Positions 33,297 to 42,182 of a stretch of DNA of 64,000 nucleotides are shown here, piece by piece (position 1 is the first letter of the stretch; each line of letters opens with the position of its first letter). The notes beneath the pieces were generated by a model. The model saw nothing but the letters and a program-made list of their open reading frames with translations. It was not told the origin of the DNA and did no database searches. Origin of the DNA: Rugamonas rivuli (GTDB taxonomy: Bacteria > Pseudomonadota > Gammaproteobacteria > Burkholderiales > Burkholderiaceae_D); the NCBI RefSeq assembly GCF_009380165.1, contig NZ_WHUF01000005.1, positions 559,022-623,021 of the forward strand, given 5' to 3'. The position numbers and the translations under genes are program-made.

Positions 33297-35969
33297 TTAC
33301 TTGAACTTGTAGCTGGCCGTCAGCTGCACGAAGCGGCCCAGCTGGCTGTGGTAGGAGGTGCCGTAGCCTTGCAGGTACGCGATCTGGCTGGCATCCATCG
33401 GCGCTTCCTTGTTGGCCAGGTTCTGCACCGACAGCGACAATTCCAGATTGCGCCAGCCCTTGTAGCGGACAAAGGCACTGGCCGTCAGCCAAGAGTGGAC
33501 ATTGCAATACTGCGGCGTCGCCGCTTCGAAGGAGCACACCGCGTCAGGCGTGCTCTTGATCGAATAGCCTCCCACGTAGTTCCAGTTCAGGCTGGCGTCC
33601 CACGGGCCACGATCCCAGGCCACGCCGGCGCGGCCGCGGTTCTTCGGTTGCAGGTAGTAGCCGACGTAGTCGACCGGATCTTCGCCCGGGTTGCCGCTGC
33701 TCAGGTAGCTGTTCATGCGGTTGTAGCTGGCGCTGAGCGAGAAGCGGCCCCAGTCGCCGACGCTGAAGCTGCCGCGTGCATCGACGTCGACGCCGCGCGT
33801 CTGCGTCGACGACAGGTTGGCGGTGATCAGGCTCAGGTGATCGAGCTTGCCGCTGACCGGGTTGCGCACGATGCGGTCCCCATACTGGCTCTCGTGCTCC
33901 AGCAGATAGCTGGCGCTGATGGTGGACAGTTCGTCGCGGCGCTTGATGTGGTAAGCATCCACCGACAGCGACCAGCCCGGCACAGGCTCGGCGACGAAAC
34001 CTATCGTCACGCTCTTGGATTTCTCCGCCTGGATGTCGGGATTGGCGCCGGTGGTGAAGGCCACGTAGCGTTCGCAATCGTCATTGTTGGAACTGAACAC
34101 CGGGCAGCGCTTGGGATCGAGCACCTTGCTGTAGCCGTTGGTGTTCCCCGCATGCAGCTCCGGCAGCGACGGCGCGCGGAAGCCTTCCGCATACGTGCTG
34201 CGCAAGGCCAGCTGCGGCAGCGGACGCCATTTGATGCCGGCCTTGGGCGTGAAGGCCGAACCGAAATCGCTGTAGCGGTCGGAGCGCGCAGCCAGGCTCA
34301 GCTCGACGGACTTGAGCACCGGCGCCGACAGCTCGCCATACGCGGCGGTAACGCTGCGCGAACCGTTGGAGCCGGTCATGCCGATCAGCTGGATGGAACC
34401 GTCGGTGAACAGCGCATCCGGCGTGGCGTCGAACTTCTCGCGGCGGTACTCGGCGCCGACCGCGATCGACAGCGCGCCGCCCGGCAGCGTGTACAGCTCG
34501 CGGTTGCCGTGCAGGTCGATGCTGCTGGTGCTGGTGTCGGCGTGGTTGTCCAGCTGCGGATACAGGCGGCCCATCAGCCCGGCATCGTTTTTGGCGGGCT
34601 GGTGCAGCAGGAAGTTCTTGCGCACCAGGCCGTCTGCATCGAGCACGTCGTTGATCAGCACCTTGTCCTGGATGTAGCCGCGATAGCTGGTGTCGGTCAG
34701 CGAGCGCGAGAACATGGCCGCGCCTTCCACATCCCACTTGCCCACAGTGCCGCGCGCGCCCAGCGTGGCGCGCACGTTGCGGCTCTCGCTGCGGATGGTG
34801 GTCGGGATGTCGTTGAACACATAGCGCACGCCGACCGTCTTGCCCCACTGGTTCTGCGGATGGTCGGCCGGCAGCAGCAGGTAGCTGATGGTGGTGCCAG
34901 GAGCGTTGCCGTACAGGCCGTACTTGTCGACCAGGTCGTTGGTGTAGGCGCCGTAGGAATTGGTGGCATAGCTGTACATGCCGGATGCCTGGCGGCTGCG
35001 GCTGAGCGCGGCGTCGCCGAACATTTCCCAGCCCTGCCCCAGGTCGTAGGTCAGCGCACTGTAGACGTTGTCGCGCTGGCTCTTCGATTGCAGCGTGACG
35101 GCGCTGGTGTTGTCGTTGACGCAGCGGCCGTTCAGCGGCGAGCCCGCATCCACCAGCGGCGGGCAATCGCCGATGATGCCGAGGAAGCTGCCGCCGGTGG
35201 TGCCGGATGCGGTGTAGGCGTTGCTGGAGAAGGAGGAACGGCGATCGCTCAGGCCGAGGCGGCGGAAGTCCGCATCCTGGGTGCGCGGGCGGGCGTTGAC
35301 CAGCACCGGGCTGCTGTCGCGATGGGACAAGCTCAACAGCCAGTTGTAGCCGTCCTGCGCCAGCGTGCCCTTGCCGTAGGTGAGGCCGATCGCGCCGGTG
35401 TTGCCGTCGTGGTAGGCCGAGGTGCCGGCCGATGCCGTCATGCCCAGGCCCTCGTAGTTCTTGCGCAGGATGATGTTGATCACGCCGCCGATGGCGTCGG
35501 CGCCGTAGATGGCCGAGGCGCCGTCCAGCAGCACTTCGATGCGGTCGATGGCGTCGACCGGGATGGCGTTGGTGTCGACAAACGAGGCCGAGCCGAAGCC
35601 GAACGGCGCCACGCGGCGGCCGTTGATCAGGGTCAGCGTCGCGCCCGCGCCGAGGCCGCGCAGCGAGACGCCGGCCGAACCGAAGGCCTGGCCGGGCGTG
35701 CCCTCGCTGGTGTAGCCGCCGGCATTGCCGGACGGCAGATCGCGCAGCACGTCGGTGACGGTGGCGGCGCCCATGCGGGCGATCTGTTCGGCCGTGATAA
35801 GCTGCACGGCCGACGCGGTTTCGGCATCGACGCGCTTGATGCGCGAACCGGTGATCTCCACGCGTGGCGGCGTCTCAGTGCTGCTCTCGGCAGCGGCGTA
35901 CAAGGGTGCGACGCCGGCGCACAGCAGCGCGACGGCTCGAACGATAGGGCGAATTTGCGACATGAACAC
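33297..35969 (-). CDS. TonB-dependent outer-membrane receptor
   Basis: 890 residues. It has a signal peptide ('AVALLCAGVAPLYAAAE', cleavage near 27), a plug domain ('VEITGSRIKRVDAETASAVQLI' region through about 190, including 'GASAIYGADAIGGVINIILRK'), and a 22-strand barrel. It ends in the aromatic-containing 'RFVQLTASYKFK'. 'SRIKRVDAETASAVQ' is typical of the SusC-like/oar-like carbohydrate or peptide receptors abundant in Oxalobacteraceae. Substrate is unknown. It is monocistronic with its own terminator. No linked TonB/ExbB or anti-sigma regulator is nearby. Confidence 0.92.
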   Translation of the reverse strand: MFMSQIRPIVRAVALLCAGVAPLYAAAESSTETPPRVEITGSRIKRVDAETASAVQLITAEQIARMGAATVTDVLRDLPSGNAGGYTSEGTPGQAFGSAGVSLRGLGAGATLTLINGRRVAPFGFGSASFVDTNAIPVDAIDRIEVLLDGASAIYGADAIGGVINIILRKNYEGLGMTASAGTSAYHDGNTGAIGLTYGKGTLAQDGYNWLLSLSHRDSSPVLVNARPRTQDADFRRLGLSDRRSSFSSNAYTASGTTGGSFLGIIGDCPPLVDAGSPLNGRCVNDNTSAVTLQSKSQRDNVYSALTYDLGQGWEMFGDAALSRSRQASGMYSYATNSYGAYTNDLVDKYGLYGNAPGTTISYLLLPADHPQNQWGKTVGVRYVFNDIPTTIRSESRNVRATLGARGTVGKWDVEGAAMFSRSLTDTSYRGYIQDKVLINDVLDADGLVRKNFLLHQPAKNDAGLMGRLYPQLDNHADTSTSSIDLHGNRELYTLPGGALSIAVGAEYRREKFDATPDALFTDGSIQLIGMTGSNGSRSVTAAYGELSAPVLKSVELSLAARSDRYSDFGSAFTPKAGIKWRPLPQLALRSTYAEGFRAPSLPELHAGNTNGYSKVLDPKRCPVFSSNNDDCERYVAFTTGANPDIQAEKSKSVTIGFVAEPVPGWSLSVDAYHIKRRDELSTISASYLLEHESQYGDRIVRNPVSGKLDHLSLITANLSSTQTRGVDVDARGSFSVGDWGRFSLSASYNRMNSYLSSGNPGEDPVDYVGYYLQPKNRGRAGVAWDRGPWDASLNWNYVGGYSIKSTPDAVCSFEAATPQYCNVHSWLTASAFVRYKGWRNLELSLSVQNLANKEAPMDASQIAYLQGYGTSYHSQLGRFVQLTASYKFK

Positions 35970-36134
35970 TCCGTTGTGTGACAGTTTGATGAATTCCCTG
36001 AAACTGTCTGGAGTGTGTTGGGTCGCCGTGCCCAGGTCACGGACGGAACTGCTGTTTTTGTACTATCCGGCTCGCATTCCCATGCCGCAGTGCAAACTGT
36101 GGGATGCAGGCCACGCCATCGCCAGCGGACGCTA

Positions 36135-37769
36135 CTAGCGCAACGCCCCGCTCAACACCGGCCACGGCTTGCCGCGCGGCGGGCGCAGCGACGGCGTATT
36201 GGCACGGCTGCCATCCTTCAGCTGGAACACGCTGACCAGCTGCGACAGCGTGGCAGCCTGCTCCTGCAAACCCTGCGCGGCCGACGCCGCCTGCTGCACC
36301 AGCTCGGCGTTCTGCTGGGTCACGGTATCCATCTGCGAAATGGCCTGGTTCACCTGCTCGATGCCGGAACTCTGCTCGCGGCTGGCGTGGCTGATTTCCG
36401 CCATCACGCCGGCCATGCTCTGCACGCTCTCCAGCACTTCGTTCATGGTCGCGCCGGCTTCGGCCACCAGCTTGCTGCCGATTTCCACCTGGCCGACCGA
36501 CTCGCCGATCAGCTCCTTGATCTCCTTGGCCGACGCGGCCGAGCGCTGCGCCAGGTTGCGCACTTCCGTCGCCACCACCGCGAAGCCCCGTCCCTGCTCG
36601 CCCGCGCGGGCCGCTTCGACGGCCGCGTTCAGCGCCAGGATATTGGTCTGGAAAGCGATGCCGTCGATGACGGCGATGATGTCGGCGATCTTGCGCGACG
36701 ACGTGTTGATCGCGCCCATGGTGTCGACCACCTGCGCCACCACCGCGCTGCCCTTCTGCGCCACGCTGGCGGCGTCGGTGGCCAGCTGCTTGGCCTGGGC
36801 CGAGTTGTCGGCGTTGTGGCGCACGGTCGAGGTCAGCTCCTCCATCGAGGCGGCGGTCTCCTCCAGCGAACTGGCCTGCTGCTCGGTGCGCGAGGACAGG
36901 TCCAGGTTGCCGGCGGCGATCTGGCCGGAGGCGCTGGCGATCACGCCGGTGGCGCCGCGCACTTCGCCGACGATTTTCTCCAGGTTGTCGCGCATGGTGC
37001 GCATGCCGAACAGCAGGCTGGTGCTGTCGCCGGCCCGGGTCTCGACAGTGACGCCGAGGTCGCCGGCGGCGATCTGGCTGACGATGCCGGTAGCGTAGTC
37101 GGGCTCGCCGCCCAGGCTGCGCGTCAGCCAGCGCGTGATCAACAACGCGCCGACGGCGCCGAACGCGACGCTGCCGGCCATCAGCACCAGTATCCACAAC
37201 CGCGAGGAGGCATAGCGGCGGTCGCCCTCGACCGCCTCCTGCTTGCCGCCGTCGGTGTAGAAATCGACCAGCTGGTCCACCTGGCCGCGCAGGGCCACGA
37301 TCAGCTTGTTCGACTCGCCGCGGATCAGCGCCCTGGCCTTGTCGTCGTCCTTGGCGCGGGCGGCGGCGCGGATCTTGGCGTCTTCCTGCATGTAGCGGCC
37401 CCACAGCTCGACGAAATTGGCGTACTTGGCGCGCTCCTCGTCGGTGACGGCCAGCGCCGTGTAGTCATCCTGCATTTTCTTCAAGTCTTCCAGATCCTTG
37501 GCGATCACCTGGTCGTACTTGTCCATGTCCGCCGGGCTGGACGAAATGATGTATTGCAGCTCGCGGGTGCGGATGCGCGCGATCTGCGATTTGATGTCCT
37601 CGATCACCCGGATGCTGGGCATCCAGCGGGCGGAAAAACGCTTGGCCGTATTATTAACCTGGGATAGCTCCCAAATCGAAAATACCCCCACCAGTACAGT
37701 CATCGCCAATACCGACGAGAATGCCAGACCTAGCTTCTGCGCCAGACGCAGGGAATTAAACCATTTCAT
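36135..37769 (-). CDS. Methyl-accepting chemotaxis protein (4HB sensor)
   Basis: 544 residues. Order: N-terminal membrane helix (about 10-30), four-helix-bundle periplasmic sensor (about 35-185), second membrane helix (about 190-210), HAMP (about 212-265), methyl-accepting coiled coil. The signalling tip 'IDGIAFQTNILALNAAVEAARAGEQGRGFAVVA' (shown in part) is near 385-420. No C-terminal CheR-binding pentapeptide is seen ('LSGALR' end). Ligand is unknown. It is flanked by a TonB receptor and a dioxygenase gene and not part of a che operon. Confidence 0.95.
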   Translation of the reverse strand: MKWFNSLRLAQKLGLAFSSVLAMTVLVGVFSIWELSQVNNTAKRFSARWMPSIRVIEDIKSQIARIRTRELQYIISSSPADMDKYDQVIAKDLEDLKKMQDDYTALAVTDEERAKYANFVELWGRYMQEDAKIRAAARAKDDDKARALIRGESNKLIVALRGQVDQLVDFYTDGGKQEAVEGDRRYASSRLWILVLMAGSVAFGAVGALLITRWLTRSLGGEPDYATGIVSQIAAGDLGVTVETRAGDSTSLLFGMRTMRDNLEKIVGEVRGATGVIASASGQIAAGNLDLSSRTEQQASSLEETAASMEELTSTVRHNADNSAQAKQLATDAASVAQKGSAVVAQVVDTMGAINTSSRKIADIIAVIDGIAFQTNILALNAAVEAARAGEQGRGFAVVATEVRNLAQRSAASAKEIKELIGESVGQVEIGSKLVAEAGATMNEVLESVQSMAGVMAEISHASREQSSGIEQVNQAISQMDTVTQQNAELVQQAASAAQGLQEQAATLSQLVSVFQLKDGSRANTPSLRPPRGKPWPVLSGALR

Positions 37770-38040
37770 TTTGCTAGTCCTTAAACGTCTATTTTGATAG
37801 TAACTTCCGCAAAGCGGGCTGAGTCAGATTCGAATCATAGCGCATGCAATGCTCAACACACAGCGGGTATTTTCCACTTGTTGATCGTTCGCAACACATT
37901 GTTTCTAAAGCATTTTCATAATGACACTGCGTGAAATTTTAGTTTCCAAACCGCATTAAATACAACAGTTCAATCCGTTTGACGGCATTAGAATATCCGC
38001 TCCCCACTGCCCCGCCACTCCTTAAATAAAAGGAACTCTT

Positions 38041-39036
38041 ATGTCTACGTCATTGAATAAAAGTGAGAATGTCACTATTTGCGCTACTGATATATCTTGG
38101 GGAGATGATTTAAATAACATATATCGAATCATCAGCCGCCGATTTAATGACTTTAATGAAAACGGTTTTTACGCCCATCCGGAAGAAGTGGCGCTGCGCG
38201 CCGAACTGGGCGAAGTCGGCGCGCTGCGCCGGCTGACGCGGCAGCTGCGCGCCACGGGCAGCAACGGCGTCGCCCTGAGCGGCCTCGGCCTGCAAGGCTT
38301 GAGCGAGGACCGCCGCAACGCCGCGCTGTACGCGATCACGCTGATGCTGGGCTACCCCACCTCCACCGACCAGCGCACCGGCCGCGTGGCCTGGGACGTC
38401 AAGGCGCGGCCGGGCGCGCACAGCGACGCCCGCTTCACCACCTTTTCCGAGCGCGTCGGCAGCGCCGACATGCACACCGATTCCTCGTTCTATCCGATGC
38501 CGGAGGAGCAGTTCATCCTGTACGTGGTGCAGGCGGCCGACTGCAAGGGCGGCCACTCGCTGCTGATCGACGGCGAAGACATTTACCAGACGCTGCAGCA
38601 AACAGCCGCCGGCCGCGACGCCTACGAGCTGCTGAGCAGCACGCCGGTGCCGTTCCGCGTGCCGGCCGTGTACGCTGCCGGCGACGCCGCCATCGAGCAC
38701 CACGTGGCGCGCGTGTTCGACGCGCCGCGCCGCGACGGCGACCGCTTCACGCTGCGCTGGCGCTATGACGCCATCCAGAAAGGCCTGGCCGTGCGGCCCG
38801 ACCTCAGTTCGCCTGAGCTGGTGGACGCACTGGCGCTGATGAACGAAGTGGCCGAGCACAGCGCGCCGCGCTTCAAGCAGCAGCTGGCCACCGACACCCT
38901 GCTGTGGGCCGACAACCACCGCATGCTGCACGGCCGCACCACCTACGAGGACGAGCGCCGCCACCTGATCCGCATCCGCATGTCCGACGTGCCCAACGCC
39001 GAACGCATCGGCCCATCCGGCGTGGTGCGCGATTGA
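38041..39036 (+). CDS. TauD/TfdA (clavaminate synthase-like) Fe(II)/2OG dioxygenase
   Basis: 331 residues. Iron ligands are visible as 'MHTDSSFYP' (H-x-D, about 146-148) and a distal His in 'DNHRMLHGRT' (about 300), followed by the 2-oxoglutarate-binding Arg in 'RRHLIRIRM'. Substrate is unknown; relatives hydroxylate free amino acids or non-ribosomal peptides. The first 40 or so codons are strongly AT-rich compared with the rest, with an abrupt change near 38165. AAAGGAA lies before the ATG. The MFS gene starts within its stop codon (TTGA), so the product is probably made and exported by a two-gene operon. Confidence 0.88.
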   Translation: MSTSLNKSENVTICATDISWGDDLNNIYRIISRRFNDFNENGFYAHPEEVALRAELGEVGALRRLTRQLRATGSNGVALSGLGLQGLSEDRRNAALYAITLMLGYPTSTDQRTGRVAWDVKARPGAHSDARFTTFSERVGSADMHTDSSFYPMPEEQFILYVVQAADCKGGHSLLIDGEDIYQTLQQTAAGRDAYELLSSTPVPFRVPAVYAAGDAAIEHHVARVFDAPRRDGDRFTLRWRYDAIQKGLAVRPDLSSPELVDALALMNEVAEHSAPRFKQQLATDTLLWADNHRMLHGRTTYEDERRHLIRIRMSDVPNAERIGPSGVVRD

Positions 39037-40406
39037 GCACGGTGGACGCCTGCGCCACGGCGGAGACCGGCCTGCCGCCGGCGGAACGCACCTGGGCCAT
39101 GCTGTCGCTGATGACCGGCGTGGCGCTGGCCTCGCTGGACACGGCGATCGCCAACACCGCGCTGCCGGCCATGGCGCAGCAGCTGCACGCGACGCCGGCG
39201 GCATCGGTGTGGATCGTCAACGCCTATCAGCTGGCGATGGTCGCGACGCTGCTGCCCTTGGCCGCGCTGGGCGAGATCGCCGGCTACCGGCGCGTCGCCA
39301 TCAGCGGGCTGGCGCTGTTCACGGCCGCCTCGCTGGCCTGCGCGCTGGCGTGGTCGCTGCCGGCGCTGGTGGCGGCGCGGCTGCTGCAAGGTCTGGGCGC
39401 GAGCGCCATGATGGCGGTCAGCACCGCGCTGATACGCGCCATCTACCCGCCCGAGCGCCAGGGCCAGGGCTTCGGCACCAACGCGCTGGTGGTGGCGGTG
39501 GCCTTCGCGGTGGGGCCGACGGTGGCCTCGGTGATCCTGTCCGTATCGTCGTGGCCGTGGCTGTTCGCGATCAACGTGCCGCTGGGCGTGCTGGCACTGG
39601 CCGCCGCCTGGCGGGCGCTGCCGCACACGGGACGCGCGGCGCACCGGCTGGACTTGGCGGCGGCGCTGTACAACGTCGGCGCCTTCGGTCTGCTGATCCT
39701 GGCGCTGGGCGAGGCCGCGCATGGGGCCGCGCCGGCCCGGCTGCCGTTCGAACTCGGCGCCGCCGCGCTGTGCTGGGTGCTGCTGCTGCGCCGCCAGCGC
39801 GGCCACGCGGCGCCGCTGTTTCCGGTCGACCTGTTCCGCCAGCCGATGTTCGCGCTGTCGGCGCTGACGGCCTTCTGTACCTTCGCGGTGCAGGGCCTGG
39901 CCTTCGTCTCGCTGCCGTTTTTCTTCGAACACACGCTGGGCCGTTCGCCCATCGATACCGGTTTCCTGATGACGCCGTGGCCGGTGCTGGTCGCGGTGAT
40001 GGGTCCGGTGGCCGGCAGGCTGAGCGACCGCTACGCCGCCGGCACGCTGGGCGGCATCGGCCTGGTGGTGCTGTGCGTCGGCGCGCTACTGCTGGCGACG
40101 CTGCCGGCGCACGCCACGGCGTTCGACATCTGCTGGCGGATGGCCTTGTGCGGGCTGGGTTTCGGCTTCTTCCAGGCGCCGAACATGAAGGCCATCATGG
40201 GCAGCGCGCCGCGCGCGCGGGCCGGCAGCGCCAGCGGCATCGTCGCCACCGCGCGCCTGAGCGGCCAGGCCACCGGCGCGGCGCTGGTGGCGTTTTGCTT
40301 CACGCTGTCCGACACGCACGGCCCGGCCTATGCGCTGGCGACGGCGGCCGGCTTTGCCGCAGTGGGCGCGGTGGTGAGTTTTTCGCGCCAGTTGTTGAAG
40401 GGTTAG
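39033..40406 (+). CDS. MFS transporter (DHA2/14-TM drug exporter type)
   Basis: About 457 residues with 12-14 hydrophobic segments. 'SLDTAIANTALPAMAQQL' near the N-terminus is the DHA2 'motif D1'-like signature, and 'RLLQGLGASAMMAVSTALI' is the motif C region. The start is placed at TTG 39033 overlapping the dioxygenase stop (TTGA); a GTG at 39042 is an alternative. It is likely to export a small molecule, plausibly the product of the coupled dioxygenase. A divergently acting AraC regulator gene follows convergently (stops overlap at 40403-40406). Confidence 0.88.
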   Translation: MSTVDACATAETGLPPAERTWAMLSLMTGVALASLDTAIANTALPAMAQQLHATPAASVWIVNAYQLAMVATLLPLAALGEIAGYRRVAISGLALFTAASLACALAWSLPALVAARLLQGLGASAMMAVSTALIRAIYPPERQGQGFGTNALVVAVAFAVGPTVASVILSVSSWPWLFAINVPLGVLALAAAWRALPHTGRAAHRLDLAAALYNVGAFGLLILALGEAAHGAAPARLPFELGAAALCWVLLLRRQRGHAAPLFPVDLFRQPMFALSALTAFCTFAVQGLAFVSLPFFFEHTLGRSPIDTGFLMTPWPVLVAVMGPVAGRLSDRYAAGTLGGIGLVVLCVGALLLATLPAHATAFDICWRMALCGLGFGFFQAPNMKAIMGSAPRARAGSASGIVATARLSGQATGAALVAFCFTLSDTHGPAYALATAAGFAAVGAVVSFSRQLLKG

Positions 40407-41302
40407 TTGCCGCGCTGCTGGCGGAACCTGGCCGGCGGCGTGCCGAAATGGCGGCTGAAGGTGCGCGACAAATGGCTGGCGTCGTGGAAGCCGCAGGCTT
40501 CGGCGATGTCGCCCATCGGCCGGCCGCCGGCCAGCAGCATGGTGCGCGCCTGCTCCAGCCGCATCTTCATCAGGTAGCGGTGCGGCGGCAGGCCCAGCGC
40601 CAGATGGAACTCGCGCGAGAAATGCGCCTCGCTCATGCCGCACAGCGCGGCCAGATCGCGGTTGCTGACGCCGGTAGCCAGGTTGGCGCCCATGTGGGTC
40701 AGCACGCGACGCAGGCGTCCGCCGCCCAGCGTGCTGGACTGCGGCGCCGCCGCCGGCCGGCTGTAATGCTCCAGCAGATAGCTCAGCAGCGCCACCATCA
40801 TGCCGTCGCAATACTGCGATTGCAGCGGCCCGGCCAGCGCGTCGGCGTTGAGCATGCGGCGCACCAGTTCCATCACGTGGCGGTCCGAGGTGAACTGCTG
40901 GGCGCCCAGGCTCAGCGGCGTTTCGCGCTGCGCGTTCAGGTTGTCGATCAGCGCGGCCGGCACGAACAGGTTGACGATGTCGCAGCTGCTCAGGCGGCTC
41001 CACTGGCTGGAGCCGCTGGGCGGACAGATACGGAAGCGCTCGGCCGCGATCACCCCGCCCCACACCGGCTGGCCGTGCAGCCAGATGCGGGCGTCGACCG
41101 GCTCCAGCATGATGGCGATGCGGTAATCGTTGGGGTGGGAGCTGATGGTCTGGATCATCGAGTCCGGCTGGTTGCTGGTCCAGCGCACGATGGAGGCCTT
41201 GGAGCTGGGCAAGGGGCCGATGCAGGTGTGCAGCGGCGTGTGCACACCGCTGCGCAGGAACCAGTCTTTCAACACTTCGGTATTGTCTATCGCGGTACCC
41301 AT
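40403..41302 (-). CDS. AraC family transcriptional regulator
   Basis: 299 residues with a C-terminal double HTH ('LATGVSNRDLAALCGMSEAHFSREF' and 'PMGDIAEACGFHDASHLSRTF', shown in part, about 205-295), the AraC/XylS DNA-binding domain. The N-terminal part resembles the ligand-binding region of PobR/FeaR-type regulators. It is convergent with the MFS gene, sharing a 4-base stop overlap. It may regulate the dioxygenase/MFS pair, but it does not share a promoter with it. Confidence 0.9.
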   Translation of the reverse strand: MGTAIDNTEVLKDWFLRSGVHTPLHTCIGPLPSSKASIVRWTSNQPDSMIQTISSHPNDYRIAIMLEPVDARIWLHGQPVWGGVIAAERFRICPPSGSSQWSRLSSCDIVNLFVPAALIDNLNAQRETPLSLGAQQFTSDRHVMELVRRMLNADALAGPLQSQYCDGMMVALLSYLLEHYSRPAAAPQSSTLGGGRLRRVLTHMGANLATGVSNRDLAALCGMSEAHFSREFHLALGLPPHRYLMKMRLEQARTMLLAGGRPMGDIAEACGFHDASHLSRTFSRHFGTPPARFRQQRGN

Positions 41303-41365
41303 GGGCTCGTCCAGGCTTATGGCGGAGAAGCGATTATCGAGCGCGGCAGTCTTGATGTCAAATCA

Positions 41366-42145
41366 TCAATTTGTCGGATTGCGCATCCAGGCGGCCATCA
41401 GGTCGACCACTTCCTTCTCCTGGCCGGCGTAGCCGTGGTAGTGGTAGCTCTCGCAGGGATCGCCGCTGACCGGGCCGCCGCCCGTCACCATCAGCTGTTT
41501 TTTGACGGGCGTGTTTTTCAGGCCCTTCATGATCCAGTCCACTTCGTAGGGGCGGCAAATCACGCAGGCGTCATTCGCGTGGTGCACCACCAGCACCGGC
41601 AGCTTGAGCGCGGCCAGGTTCTGCGTCGGCACCGCGCCCTGTTTCTTGAATGCCGTCACGCTGGAGGTCAGCACCAGGCCGGCGATGCCGGGATCGTCCA
41701 CGCTGCCGATGGCGACGTAGGTGGCCGACACCGTGCCGCGGCTGGTGCCGACCAGCCAGACCGGTACGGGACTCTTGGTGCGCACAAAGTCCAGCGCGGC
41801 ACGGACGTCGGCCAGGTGTTTGGGGTTGACGCGGTCGCCGTAGTCGAGCGCGGGGGTGTCGCTGGGCAGGCCGAAGATGGCGACGTTGTAGCCGCCGGCC
41901 AGGAACAGCGCGACGCTGCGGGCCAGGAAGTTGTGACTGGTGGGTTTGCCGTCGACTACATTGCCGTAGCCGCCGTTACCGCCGGTGAACAGGAACACCG
42001 TGGCCTTGGCGCCCTCCTGCGCTTCCCAGTAGACGCTGGTTTCCACGCCGGGACGGGTGGGAATGCGGAAGGTCTGGCCGTCGGCCCAGGCCTGGCAGCT
42101 GCCAAGGGTGAGTATCAACGTCATGCACCAGCGAAGTATGCTCAT
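41366..42145 (-). CDS. Secreted alpha/beta hydrolase
   Basis: 259 residues. A signal peptide ('LTLILTLGSCQAWA') precedes an alpha/beta-hydrolase domain. The nucleophile elbow is 'LVGTSRGTVSA' (GTSRG, Ser near 125), the acid is probably in 'VVHHANDACV', and the histidine in 'SYHYHGYAG' near the C-terminus. Substrate is unknown. It is a single gene between the AraC regulator and the serine-protease gene, with 37 bases to the latter's stop. Confidence 0.85.
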   Translation of the reverse strand: MSILRWCMTLILTLGSCQAWADGQTFRIPTRPGVETSVYWEAQEGAKATVFLFTGGNGGYGNVVDGKPTSHNFLARSVALFLAGGYNVAIFGLPSDTPALDYGDRVNPKHLADVRAALDFVRTKSPVPVWLVGTSRGTVSATYVAIGSVDDPGIAGLVLTSSVTAFKKQGAVPTQNLAALKLPVLVVHHANDACVICRPYEVDWIMKGLKNTPVKKQLMVTGGGPVSGDPCESYHYHGYAGQEKEVVDLMAAWMRNPTN

Positions 42146-42182
42146 GGTCTACCCCTGAAAAACTGCGCGTCGGCGCTGCGCG

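Noticed and set aside
33348..35981. Long plus-strand frame (about 877 codons) opposite the TonB receptor
   Set aside because: Arg/His/Ala-rich low-quality translation caused by GC-biased third positions. The minus-strand receptor is clearly real.
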